Source: an uncultured Bacteroides sp.
Lineage (GTDB): Bacteria > Bacteroidota > Bacteroidia > Bacteroidales > Bacteroidaceae
DNA length: 64,000 nucleotides
Reading direction: 5' to 3'
NCBI RefSeq assembly: GCF_949298305.1
Contig: NZ_CASFWU010000010.1
Coordinates: 16,454 to 80,453 of the forward strand
The position numbers and the translations under genes were made by a program. Shown here piece after piece: positions 25,817-35,461 of the stretch. Position 1 is the stretch's first letter. The number at the start of each line of letters is the position of its first letter. The notes under the pieces were generated by a model that had not been told where the DNA came from, searched no databases, and saw only the letters and a program-made list of their open reading frames with translations.

Positions 25817-28176
25817 TTACTCGTATCTCAACGCCTCCACCGGGTTCTGCGACGCCTTGCGCCACGTCTGCCCCACGACCGTCAGCAACGTGATGGCCGC
25901 CGTCAGCAGGCCGGCCAGCAGGAAGAGCCACCAACTGATGGGTGTCTGATAAGCAAACTCACTGAGCCAGCTGCGCATCAGCCAGTAGCCTATAGGGCAC
26001 GCCACAATGAAGGCAATACCCACCCACACCAGGTACTCGCGGCAGAACATACGCACGATGCGGTCGGAGTGCGCGCCGTTCACCTTGCGGATGCCGAACA
26101 CACCCATTACGGCAATGAGGATGGCCAGCACGGTGAAGAACAGCAACATACGGCTCTGCTGATGCTCGCTGGCATAGCTTTGGTTCAACTTATCGGAAAA
26201 GAACTGATAATTGAAATCCTTGATGAAGGCATTGTCGCGCGCGGCAAACTCCTCGAACTTCTCCTTGATGAAGGCCAACGTCTGCTGCCGCCGTTCGGGG
26301 GCTATCTTGATGTACAGATAGCTCAGAGCTTCGGGGTTGTACCAGATGTAGGCAGGCTTGATTTGCTCGCGCATGGACTGGAAGTTGAAGTCCTTCACCA
26401 CGCCCACGATGCGTAGCGGCATTCCCCACTCCGAACGGATTTCCAGCCCGATGGGGTCGGCCACCTTCATGGCATGCCAGGCTGTCTCGTTGATGACGGC
26501 GGTCTTGGTCTCCCCCTGGTTCCAGTAGTTGTTGAAGTCGGCATCCATCAGTTCTCCCTTCACCAACTGCATGCCGAAGGTCTTCACGAAGTCGCCGTCG
26601 GCCCACAGCTGCACCATGCGCAGAGAGTCGGTGCGACCGTCCACATCGGTCCACTCCACTGGTTTCCCATCCTTGTAACTGGTGCCTTCGCCGAAGCTCT
26701 CGATGGGCGACGACATGGTGACGCCTTTGATGTCGGGATTGCGCAAGAGCTCCTGCTTGAAGTCGCCTACGTTGTACCACAGGCTGGTATAAATGCAAAC
26801 AATGTTTTCCTTGTCCAGCCCCATGTCCTTGTTCTGCATGTAGTGCAGCTGCTTGAAGACGATGCCCGTCAGCAACATCAGCACCAGGGCGATGACAAAC
26901 TGCACGCACACCAGTCCGCGTATCAGCCCGCCCTTGCGCCCCGTCTTACGCCCGCCCTTGAAGGCCAGCAACGGATTGACAGACGAGAGATAGAAAGCCG
27001 GATAGCTGCCTGCCAGACAGCCCACGCCCACAATGCCGAACAGGCTGTAGAGCACCACGCTCCAACTCGCCTCCAGTCGCAGGTTGGTCTCCATCACCCG
27101 GTTGAATAGGGGCAGCGTCAGCTCGGTCAAGGCCAGCGCCAGCAGCAGGGCGATGCACGCCTGTACCATCCCTTCGGACAAGAATTGCCCGATGAGCACG
27201 CGGCGTTTGGCTCCCGTCACCTTGCGCACGCCCACCTCCTTGTAGCGCAGCGAGGCACGGGCGGTGGAGAGGGTGGTGAAGTTGAACGCTCCCATGAAGA
27301 TGATGAGCACCGCCAGGGCGATGAACAAATAGACGGTAGCCAGGTTGCCGTGCTTCTTCACGTCGGGGTCGGCAAAGCGGGTATGCAGATAGATGTCGTG
27401 CAGGGGCTGGAAATTGAGGCGCACATTCTTCTCGCCACGGTCGGCCGGCAGGCGGCTCATGGCCTGCGCCTCGCTGCGGAGCAGGGCCGCACCGTCCTTC
27501 ATCTTGACATAGACGTGCATACTTTCTCTGAAGGTATCCCAATCGATGTTCATGGCTCCTCTGCCATACGCCTCCATCGGCTTGGCCAGCTCGAAGCGGA
27601 TGTGGCTCTTGCGGGGAATGTCCACCACGGCCACCACCGTATAGACGTCGTTGATGAAGTCGCCGAACGAATAGGTCAGCTTCTGCCCGACGGCCGTGCC
27701 CCGAACTTGCGGGCCAGTTCGGTGGAGACGACCACGTTTCCGGGGTTGTCGTTGATGCGTTGGGGGTTGCCTTCCACCACGGGGAAGGTGAAGAAGCGGA
27801 AGAAGGTGCTGTCCACGTAAGTTTCCGTTGCCGTCATCTTCTTTCCGTCCTCTGTCTCGTAGGAGTGCCGGTCGCCGTACTTGATGGCCGTCGCGTCCTC
27901 CACCTGCGGGAACTTCTGCCGGAAGGTGGTGGTAAGCGTGCGCGGCAGGCGGGGCGACTCCTTGATTTCTCCGCCCGCCTCGCGACGAAGCTCCGTCACA
28001 CGGTAGATGCGGTTGCCGTCGCGGAAGCAGTCGTCGTGCGTCAGTTCGTCCACCACCCACAGGTAGATGAGGAAGGCAGCCGTCAGGCCCAGCACAAAGC
28101 CCATCAGGTTGATGGAGGAGAACAGCAGACTCCGGCGGATGAGCCGAAGCGCTACTTTGATGTAATGTCTCAGCAT
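25817..28176 (-). pseudogene. FtsX/MacB-type ABC transporter permease with a single frameshift
   Basis: Two overlapping frames together encode a permease of about 787 residues. The first (28176-27676) gives MLRHYIKVALRLIRRSLLFS, an opening helix and the MacB-like periplasmic domain up to ELARKFG. The second resumes with TAVGQKLTYSFGDFINDVY and continues through two FtsX-type four-helix regions to ASQNPVEALRYE. The junction is a run of four C (27699-27702); a fifth C would restore one continuous frame, and the total length (2360 nt) is one base short of a multiple of three. This is either a true frameshift or a homopolymer sequencing error. Everything else looks intact. Confidence 0.85.
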
Positions 28177-28268
28177 AATTCGGTATTTATTCAGGTTCTA
28201 CAAATATACGGTTTCTCTCGCTCCCGTCAAGGTTCTGCCCTGTCGGGTCGCCGCCTTTGCTTGCCCAA

Positions 28269-28453
28269 GGTGCCACCTTTCCCCGCCTGAGGCGCTACCT
28301 TTGGTAGAAATAAAAGCCTTTCATTTGAAAATTAAAAGGCTTTTAATTGGTAATTAAAAGGCTTTCATTTGTGCATTAAAAGGCTTTTAATTTTCAGATA
28401 AAAGGCTTTTAATCTATACAAAGGTACGACCATGGACTGGGAAAGGTGGCACC
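28269..28453. repeat. Inverted-repeat-bounded array of five 22-bp units (array C)
   Basis: Five 22-bp units (28312-28421), each starting AAAAG(C/G)CTTT. Most contain the odd palindrome TTAAAAGGCTTTTAA. The array sits between GGTGCCACCTTTCCC (28269-28283) and its exact inverse GGGAAAGGTGGCACC (28439-28453); weaker inverted similarity extends a further 20 bp outward (GCCTTTGC). It fills the 305-bp gap between the permease and the beta-propeller gene. Confidence 0.85.
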
Positions 28454-28481
28454 CTGTCCCGGCAAAGGCTGCACTCCGGGG

Positions 28482-29876
28482 TCAGTCCATCCGTATGATT
28501 ACCAGCTCGTTGTCATCTACTTGGCTGCTTAGGGGCAGGTCGGGCAGCATCTCCTTCAGCCGCTTTCCTTTGTAGAGGATGGCGGCCCGACGGCCTGCCG
28601 TCAGCGTGGGCAGGAGGGAAATGTCCGTACCCTCCACCCGGAAAGGCAGGTCGGCGTAGGTGTACCGGTTCTCCTTGTCCCGCTTGCCGGGCAGGCTGAA
28701 GAAGTCGCCCGTCCGCTTGTCGTAGACCAGGGTATGGAGCGTCACCGTCCCCCGGCTGCGGGCGTCGGGCGTATTGTAGCCGCCGGACAGTTCAATCAGC
28801 AGATGCCGTTCCGTCTCCACCCAGTTCTCTATCAGGTAATATCCGTCGAGGCTGTTCTTCAGGCTGCCTGTCACGTACTTGCCCGTGGGGCGCTTCAGCG
28901 TGCCGAAGTCCAGCCGCCAGACGGCCCGGAGCGTGGAGGCGTCCGCCAGCTCGTAGACGGTGTCGTCGTATGCCATGCGCAGGCGTGTCTTCCCTTCGTA
29001 TTCATAGATGTCGGTGTCCTCCCCGTTGCGGTAGGTGGAGGTGGGCGTGTAGTCCTCGTCGTCGTTCACCGTGAAGCGGCACAGCGTGTCGCCCTTCTGC
29101 CCGAAGGTGCAGAGTCGCGAGCTGAAAGGTTCGGTCATCAGCCAGCCGCCTTCCGTCACGCCGAAGGCGCTGCCCTGCGTCCTGGTGATGGGCAGCTTGC
29201 CGGGCAGTTGGTCGGGTGTCCACGGCTCGGAGGCTTCTACCAGTATGTCCCAGGGCAGGGTGGCGACGGCGTACTCGTAGCCGCCGGACTTTCCCTGCTC
29301 CGTCTTGCCTCCATAGAGGCCGCGGAGCTGGCGGGCGGACGGGTCGTAGCCCACGCTGCGGAGGGTGCGGTTCATGCGCATGCCATATCCGGTCTGTCCG
29401 TTACTCATCTTCATTTCGCTGATTTCCACGTCGTTCTCGAAGAGTACCTTGCGCAGCTTCATGTCCTTGTCCAGCAGGCAGATGCCTTCGTAGTCCGTCA
29501 GCATCCAGCCGCCGTCCACGGGCGTCAGCCGGGCTCCGAGGCCACGTCCCTCGTAGCCGGTGGGATGGAAGGAGAGGGTGCCCAGTGCGTTGGGTTGCAA
29601 CTGGCGCACATCCTTCAGGGCGGCGGGCACGTTGAGCACCTTGGCACCCGTGCGGACGATGGTGGCCCGGTGCTTGATGCCTGCGGGCGGGCGGTAGTCG
29701 GCTGCAAAGGTGTCCAGACTGGCGGCAGCCCGTTGGCGCATGGCCTCCTGTCCGATGGCCTTCGCCTCCAGTTCGGCCACCGCTTCCTCGCGGCTCATGC
29801 CCGGGCGGCGCTGCCCGCACGAGGCCGCCACAGCCGTCAGAGACAGGGCCGTCAGTAGTAAAACGAGTTTGTTCAT
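28482..29876 (-). CDS. 6-bladed beta-propeller lipoprotein
   Basis: A 464-residue lipoprotein: MNKLVLLLTALSLTAVAASC, lipobox AASC. The body shows repeated blade-like segments (TLSFHPTGYEGRGLGARL, DGGWMLTDYEGICLLDKDM, EGGWLMTEPFSSRLCTFG) typical of the Bacteroidetes 6-bladed beta-propeller proteins, usually 380-470 residues long. The function of that family is not established. ATG 29888 is an alternative start, but 29876 gives the cleanest signal peptide. It lies upstream of the ABC permease on the same strand and is divergent from the NtrC-type regulator gene. Confidence 0.75.
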   Translation of the reverse strand: MNKLVLLLTALSLTAVAASCGQRRPGMSREEAVAELEAKAIGQEAMRQRAAASLDTFAADYRPPAGIKHRATIVRTGAKVLNVPAALKDVRQLQPNALGTLSFHPTGYEGRGLGARLTPVDGGWMLTDYEGICLLDKDMKLRKVLFENDVEISEMKMSNGQTGYGMRMNRTLRSVGYDPSARQLRGLYGGKTEQGKSGGYEYAVATLPWDILVEASEPWTPDQLPGKLPITRTQGSAFGVTEGGWLMTEPFSSRLCTFGQKGDTLCRFTVNDDEDYTPTSTYRNGEDTDIYEYEGKTRLRMAYDDTVYELADASTLRAVWRLDFGTLKRPTGKYVTGSLKNSLDGYYLIENWVETERHLLIELSGGYNTPDARSRGTVTLHTLVYDKRTGDFFSLPGKRDKENRYTYADLPFRVEGTDISLLPTLTAGRRAAILYKGKRLKEMLPDLPLSSQVDDNELVIIRMD

Positions 29877-30046
29877 CACGATATACATTTATTCCATAGA
29901 AGGCAGGACAACATCCGTGCCAAACCGCCAAACGATTATTCGTCAGTAGGTTAACGGCGGAGGCGGGGATGGAAAACGTACGATTCCGTACACCAATCGC
30001 ACGCTGGCGTACAGTGTTTATCGGAAAAGAATGCGTATCTTTGGGG

Positions 30047-30129
30047 CACCACAGCGGACACAGAGTTACACGGAGTTCTTTTATGGAAACTCTTATTAAA
30101 CTCTGTGCTACTCTGTGTCCTCTGTGGTG
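30047..30129. repeat. Palindromic element (CACCACAG...CTGTGGTG) upstream of the response regulator
   Basis: Arms of 31 bp: CACCACAGCGGACACAGAGT onward (30047-30077) and its imperfect inverse (30099-30129). It sits between a TATCTTTG box (30037-30044) and the regulator start codon (30145), so in the transcript the leader would fold into one long hairpin. Confidence 0.8.
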
Positions 30130-30144
30130 AACCCCCAAGCCCCC

Positions 30145-31476
30145 ATGAAACAAGGAAAGATACTCATCGTAGACGACAACGAAGACATCCTCTTCACCCT
30201 GAAGATGCTGCTGCGCCCGCTGGCCGAACAGGTGACTACCCTCGACGACCCGCGCGAGATGCTGCCCCTGCTGTCGCGCGTCCGCCACGACGTCGTCCTG
30301 CTGGACATGAACTTCCGCCGCGACGCCGTCAGCGGACGCGAAGGCTTTGCCTGGCTGGAGGAGATATTGAAACTCGACCCACAGGCAGTGGTCATCTTCA
30401 TCACCGCCTACAGTGATACGGAGAAAGCTGTGCAGGCTATCAAGCAGGGAGCCACGGACTTCATCCCCAAGCCCTGGCAGAACGACAAACTGCTGACCAC
30501 CGTATCTGCGGCCCTGCAACTCAGCTTCAGCCGACACGAGGTAACAGTGCTGAAAGAACAAAAGAAGACCCTTGAACAACGTGCCGAAGCGCTGGCCACG
30601 CCTGCCGAACCGACACGCATCATCGGCGAGTCGGCCGCCATGCAGGCACTGCTGCAAACCGTGCGCAAGTGCTCGGACACCGATGCCAATCTTCTGCTCT
30701 TGGGCGAAAACGGTACGGGCAAGGACCTGCTGGCCCGCTACATCTACGAGCAGTCGCCCCGTCACAGTAAGCCCTACGTAGCCATCGACTTGGGCAGCAT
30801 CCCCGAACCCCTGTTCGAGAGCGAGCTGTTCGGCTACGAGAAGGGTGCCTTCACCGATGCCCGCCGCTCCAAGCCGGGACGCATGGAGGCCGCCGCGGGC
30901 GGCACGCTCTTCCTGAACGAGATAGGCAACCTCAGTCTGCCCATGCAGGCCAAACTGCTCTCCGTCATCGAGCAGCGGCGTGCCTCGCGCCTGGGTTCCA
31001 CGACCACTTATCCCGTGGACGTACGGCTGATATGCGCCACCAACACCGACCTCTATGCCGCCATCGACCGACGCGAGTTCCGTCAGGACCTCCTCTACCG
31101 CATCAATACCATCGAATTGCGTCTGCCTCCTCTGCGCGAACGGGGCGACGACCTCTTCCTGCTGGCCGACTTCTTCGTGCAGCGCTAGTTGCAGCAATAC
31201 CGCTGGCCGGGCAATGTGCGCGAGCTGGAGCATGCCGTGGAGCGGGCAGTCATCCTTGCCTCCGGACCGATGCTGGCCGCACGCGACTTCCACTTGCAAA
31301 GCCGCCTGACGCACGAGCCGCCTGACGGGAAGGAGCGATACAACCTGGAGCGCATCGAGCGCGAAAGCATCGACGAGGTGCTCCGCCTGTGCAACGGAAA
31401 CATCACCCTGGCCGCCGAGATGCTGGGCATCACGCGGACGTCGCTGTACAGAAGGATTGAGAAGTATAAATTGTAA
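30145..31476 (+). pseudogene. NtrC-type sigma-54 response regulator, interrupted by in-frame stop and internal deletion
   Basis: In one frame: a receiver domain (1-120, phospho-acceptor Asp54 in VVLLDMNF), an AAA+ sigma-54 activator domain (Walker A LLGENGTGKD near 186, GAFTDA near 233), then an amber codon at 31186-31188 after ADFFVQR. The same frame resumes LQQYRWPGNVRELEHAVERA and ends in a Fis-type helix-turn-helix (NGNITLAAEMLGITRTSLYR). Intact homologues have about 20 residues between FFLxR(Y) and the WPGNVREL motif that are absent here, so a short deletion probably created the stop. The truncated product would keep receiver and ATPase but lose DNA binding. ATG 30145 gives the standard receiver start. 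Confidence 0.85.
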
Positions 31477-31481
31477 TGAAT

Positions 31482-31630
31482 AAGGAGTAAAAGGGAGTTA
31501 GAAGGAGTTATCGCCCGCTTTGGCGGGCTTGGGAGTTAGAAGCCGATAGAACTGGTGACGATTATCGGATTGTCAGGCAAGGGTATCGGCCTCTGACTCC
31601 TTCTAACTCCCTTTTACTCCCTCTAACTCC
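31482..31630. repeat. Long palindromic element between response regulator and kinase genes
   Basis: The outer arms AAGGAGTAAAAGGGAGTTAG(AAGGAGTTA) and (TGACTCC)TTCTAACTCCCTTTTACTCC form a stem of about 28 bp. Inner arms AGCCGATA and TATCGGCC continue the symmetry. It ends 16 bp before the kinase start, so it would be transcribed between the two genes. Confidence 0.85.
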
Positions 31631-31646
31631 CATAACGAATAAAGAT

Positions 31647-33002
31647 ATGACCACCCACTGGCCCCGTACCCCCCTGCTGCTCACCGCCGCCCTGCTGGCC
31701 TCGTGCCTCCTCACGGCCTGGATGGCCGTACACGGTTTCTACATCAATATGTGCCTGGCGGCTCTGCTGACGCTGGGCGTTGCCTGGGCCGTCTGCCGCT
31801 ACATGCGGCGCACATCCCGCCTCATGGAGCGGTTTGTGCAGTCGGTGCGCTACTCCGAGTTTCCCGAAGCCTTTGCGCAGGGCGAGGGAGGCAGTCGTGA
31901 CTCCTTGCCGCCGGGCTTGCTGGCGAGCATGCAGGATGCCTTGGAGCACTATCGCGCCAACCTGCAGCGACAGGAAGGACGCCTGCTCTACTTCCAGGCA
32001 CTGGCAAACCATATCGACACCGCCGTACTGGTCTATACGCCGCAGGGCTGCATCGAATGGAAGAACGAGGCCGCTACCCGCCTGCTGGCCACCGCCGTGG
32101 ACGAACGGCAGGAAAGCACCTGGGTGCTGAAGGCTCCGAAGACCGTGGACGACCTCCGCCACTTCCACCCCGAACTGCCCCGCCTTTTGCGTGACTTGCG
32201 TCCCGGCTCGTTACATGTGATACAGGTTCGCCAACAGGCAGAAGAAACGCAGTTGGCCCTGTCGGGCATGGAGTTTATTCTGCAAGGAAGAAAACTGGTC
32301 ATCGCCAGCCTGAAGAATATCCGTTCGGCACTGGACAGCCAGGAGACACTGGCCTGGCAGAAGCTGATACGGGTGCTGACCCACGAAATCATGAACTCCG
32401 TCACCCCCATCATTTCCCTGGCCGAACTGTTAGGCAAGCAGGTGGACGGGCTGGAAGGCAGCGGGCAGGACAAGGAGGACATGCGGCAGATGCTGGCCAC
32501 CATTGCCCGCCGCGGACAGGCCCTGACGCGCTTCGTAGGCAGCTACCGCGAGGTGTCCCGCTTGCCCCAACCCCTGTTGCAGCCGCTCGACGCCACTGCG
32601 CTGTTGGAAGACGTCCTCCGCTTCATGCAGAGCGCCGACAACGATTTGCACCTCACCCCTCCGCCCGCTCCCCTCCGCCTGCTGGCCGACAAGGGACAGG
32701 TGGAGCAGGTGCTCATCAACCTGATAAAGAATGCCCGTGAGAATGACGCCCGCCGCATCATGCTTTCGGCAGGTGTCACCCCCACGGGCCGTATCTTTCT
32801 CCGTGTGACGGACAACGGAACGGGCATCGAGCCCGAGGTGCAGGAACGCATCTTCATCCCCTTCTTCACCACCAAGCCGGGCGGTTCGGGCATCGGGCTT
32901 ACGCTGGCCCGTCAGATTATGCTTCGTCACGGCGGTAGCATCGACGTGCGCTCCTGTCCGGGCAAAGGCAGCACCTTCACCTTGCTGTTTCCGTATTACT
33001 GA
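31647..33002 (+). CDS. Sensor histidine kinase, NtrB-like partner of the interrupted regulator
   Basis: 451 residues: two transmembrane helices at about 10-30 and 35-53, then a PAS-like region (about 115-220) and the kinase core. The H-box is LTHEIMNSVTPIISLAELLG (His near 246), the N-box LINLIKNAREN, and the G-boxes DNGTGIEPEVQERIFIPFFT and GGSGIGLTLARQIM. No large periplasmic domain, so it probably senses a membrane or cytoplasmic cue. All catalytic motifs are intact although the cognate regulator is broken, so the kinase may now lack an output. Confidence 0.9.
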   Translation: MTTHWPRTPLLLTAALLASCLLTAWMAVHGFYINMCLAALLTLGVAWAVCRYMRRTSRLMERFVQSVRYSEFPEAFAQGEGGSRDSLPPGLLASMQDALEHYRANLQRQEGRLLYFQALANHIDTAVLVYTPQGCIEWKNEAATRLLATAVDERQESTWVLKAPKTVDDLRHFHPELPRLLRDLRPGSLHVIQVRQQAEETQLALSGMEFILQGRKLVIASLKNIRSALDSQETLAWQKLIRVLTHEIMNSVTPIISLAELLGKQVDGLEGSGQDKEDMRQMLATIARRGQALTRFVGSYREVSRLPQPLLQPLDATALLEDVLRFMQSADNDLHLTPPPAPLRLLADKGQVEQVLINLIKNARENDARRIMLSAGVTPTGRIFLRVTDNGTGIEPEVQERIFIPFFTTKPGGSGIGLTLARQIMLRHGGSIDVRSCPGKGSTFTLLFPYY

Positions 33003-33003
33003 T

Positions 33004-35250
33004 TCAGTTTTCCATTGCCTGGAACTTACGGCTCACCTTCAGCAGGTTCACCGCGTAGGTAACGATGTTCTGTGCCTCCTGAATCATGGTCAGGTAGACC
33101 ATGCTCACCTTGATGCTGCCCGTCTGGTTCTGGATGCGTTGCAGTTCTTCGCGCTTCAGGTGGGACAGCTGTCCGTTCAGGTCGTTGGCCTTGCGTATCT
33201 CGGTCTCCATGCCTGCGTAGTTGTTGTCCTCTATGCGCTGGCGGCAGATTTGCAGCAGGTTGGTGATGTCCTCCGTCACGTCGGCGAACTCGCCCTTCTG
33301 GATGGCATCCAACGGCATGAAGTTGTTGTCCACATGCTCCAGGCAAGGTTCACACAGACGGCCTACGCTGTACACCAGTTCGCTGGCAAAGTCGTTGCCC
33401 TGGTAGTAGTAGAGGCCTTTCTCCAGCACCGTGTTGTTGTCCAGGCGGCACATGGCCAGCGTGCCCGTGCGCTTCATCTGCTTCACCAGCTGCTTCTCGA
33501 ACTTCACGGCTCCCATGGAGCGGCGCAGTCCGCGCAGGTTCTCGTGCAGGAAGGAGGTACCTGTACGCTCAAAGTTCTCCTGGGTGAACTCCAGTATCTT
33601 GGCCAGTTCCTCGCGGGTATGCTTGCGCAGCAGGTTCAGCACTTCGTCGTTGTCTGTGCTTTGCATCAGCTGCTTGATGGTTTCGTTGCCTTTCTCTTTC
33701 TCCTTGCGCTTCTTGTACATCACCTGGCTGCGCACCAGCATGAATACGGCCAGGGCAATGAGCAGGATGATGGCGGTGGTGCCGCCGAAGTAGACGATGA
33801 GCGTCACGAAGAAGCAGATGGTGAAGGCTGCACCAGCCGTGATGAACCAGCCGCCGATGACGCTGAGCACACCCGTGATGCGGAAGACGGCCGAGTCGCG
33901 ACTCCAGGCACGGTCGGCCAGCGAGGTACCCATGGCTACCATGAAGGTGACGTAGGTGGTGGAGAGGGGCAGTTTCAGCGAGGTACCCAAGGCAATGAGC
34001 AGGCCGGCCAGCACCAGATTGACGGAGGCACGCACCAGGTCGAAGGCGGCGCCGTCGGCAATGATGGCTTCGTCCTTGCGGAAGCGGGTGTCTATCCAAC
34101 GCTTGCCGCTTTCGGGTACGATTTTGGAGATGCCGTTGGCCAGCGTCATGCTGAAGCGAACCAGTGTGCGGGCTATTGGGGTACTGCCGAAGTTCTCCTC
34201 TCCTTCGTCCTGACGGGAGAGGTCGACGGAGGTCTTGATGACGTTGTGTGCCTTCTTCGAGGTGCAGAGGGCATAGACCATGATGACACCCGCGCCGAAG
34301 AGGAAGTACCACGGCGTCTTGGCGGGGCCCAGCAGGGACGACATCAGGAAACCGTCCACTCCGCTGCCTGTCCCGTTGGCCATGTAGTCGGTATAGGCCG
34401 AGAATCCGGCAAGGGGCACACCGATGAAGTTCACCAAGTCGTTGCCCGCAAAGGCCAGTGCCAATGCAAAGGTACCCATCAGCACCACTACCTTGAACAC
34501 GTTGACCTTCAGCCAGTGGAGTATCTGCATCAGGATGGTGAAGACAACAAAGAATACGACAATCAGCATGCCGGTGTTGTCTTGTATCCAGTGCTTGTAT
34601 TCGGCAGTCATGAAGGAGCTGTCCTTCAGACCCTTGATGAGCATGAAATAGATGATGGAAGTGGCGGCGATGCCTCCGAACAGGGCAATGCTGTACTTCA
34701 TCTTCTTCTCATAATTGAAGGTGAAGACGATGCGGGCCAACCATTGCACCAACATACCGAAGAAGAAGGCGATGGCCACCGAGACAAAGATACCCATGAT
34801 GACGGACAGGGCTTTGTCGGTGTTGATGAGGTCCCCCAAACCCAGCGTATCGCTGCCATAGACCTTGATGAGCGCCAGCGCAAACGTACCGCCCAGCAGC
34901 TCGAAAACCATCGAGACGGTGGTGGAGGTGGGCATACCCATGGTGTTGAACACGTCCAGCAGGACGACGTCCGTCAGCATGACCGCCAGCAGAATACACA
35001 TAATCTCCGCAAAGTAGAAATGCTGCGGCTGGTAGATGCCGTGTCGTGCAATGTCCATCATGCCGTTGGAGAGTGCCGCTCCGATGAAGACGCCGACGCC
35101 GGCAATGAACAGCATGGTCTTGAACGAGGCCGCCTTGGCTCCTACGGCCGACTGAAGAAAATTGACCGCGTCGTTGCTGACACCCACCACCAGGTCGAAT
35201 ACCGCGAGGATGAACAGAAAGACAACGATACCTAAGTAGATTGTTTCCAT
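33004..35250 (-). CDS. PiT-family inorganic phosphate transporter with C-terminal PhoU-like domain
   Basis: 748 residues. Two PiT repeats are marked by GVSNDAVNFLQSAVG near residue 25 and a second copy around 430-480 (LPLSTTYVTFMVAMGTSLAD). About 12 membrane helices extend to near 540. A cytoplasmic helical C-terminus (about 555-748) resembles PhoU/DUF47 proteins that usually accompany PiT as a separate partner. Imports phosphate with a cation. ATG 35250 gives METIYLGIVVFLFIL; the upstream in-frame extension has no membrane logic. Convergent with the kinase gene with 1 bp between stops. The polyphosphate kinase gene is 1.8 kb away. Confidence 0.88.
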   Translation of the reverse strand: METIYLGIVVFLFILAVFDLVVGVSNDAVNFLQSAVGAKAASFKTMLFIAGVGVFIGAALSNGMMDIARHGIYQPQHFYFAEIMCILLAVMLTDVVLLDVFNTMGMPTSTTVSMVFELLGGTFALALIKVYGSDTLGLGDLINTDKALSVIMGIFVSVAIAFFFGMLVQWLARIVFTFNYEKKMKYSIALFGGIAATSIIYFMLIKGLKDSSFMTAEYKHWIQDNTGMLIVVFFVVFTILMQILHWLKVNVFKVVVLMGTFALALAFAGNDLVNFIGVPLAGFSAYTDYMANGTGSGVDGFLMSSLLGPAKTPWYFLFGAGVIMVYALCTSKKAHNVIKTSVDLSRQDEGEENFGSTPIARTLVRFSMTLANGISKIVPESGKRWIDTRFRKDEAIIADGAAFDLVRASVNLVLAGLLIALGTSLKLPLSTTYVTFMVAMGTSLADRAWSRDSAVFRITGVLSVIGGWFITAGAAFTICFFVTLIVYFGGTTAIILLIALAVFMLVRSQVMYKKRKEKEKGNETIKQLMQSTDNDEVLNLLRKHTREELAKILEFTQENFERTGTSFLHENLRGLRRSMGAVKFEKQLVKQMKRTGTLAMCRLDNNTVLEKGLYYYQGNDFASELVYSVGRLCEPCLEHVDNNFMPLDAIQKGEFADVTEDITNLLQICRQRIEDNNYAGMETEIRKANDLNGQLSHLKREELQRIQNQTGSIKVSMVYLTMIQEAQNIVTYAVNLLKVSRKFQAMEN

Positions 35251-35423
35251 GACAAATATGAATTTTATTTCTGGGTGCAAAGGAACGGGATTCGTGTTGC
35301 AGCAGAATGTCATACATGTTACAACCGTGTTACAAATGCAGGGTTGCACACGGCAGGGCAGGCCGCAGCCTTGTATCTTCCAAAATTCCTCATCCGCTAT
35401 TCTTCATTCTTCGTTTAATCCAT

Positions 35424-35431
35424 TATCTTTG
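35424..35431 (+). promoter_or_regulatory. Candidate -7 box of the AAA-ATPase gene
   Basis: TATCTTTG, 30 bp before the start codon. The region 19-21 bp further upstream is T-rich (TTCATTCTTCG) but has no exact TTTG. Confidence 0.5.
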
Positions 35432-35461
35432 CAGGTGTTGAACAGTAAAATACGTTGCACC

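Noticed and set aside
31860..31910. Possible REP-like insertion in the kinase (residues AFAQGEGGSRDS resemble translated REP elements)
   Set aside because: The DNA does not show the CCCTCTCCC/GAGAGGG hairpin; only the short peptide resembles it.
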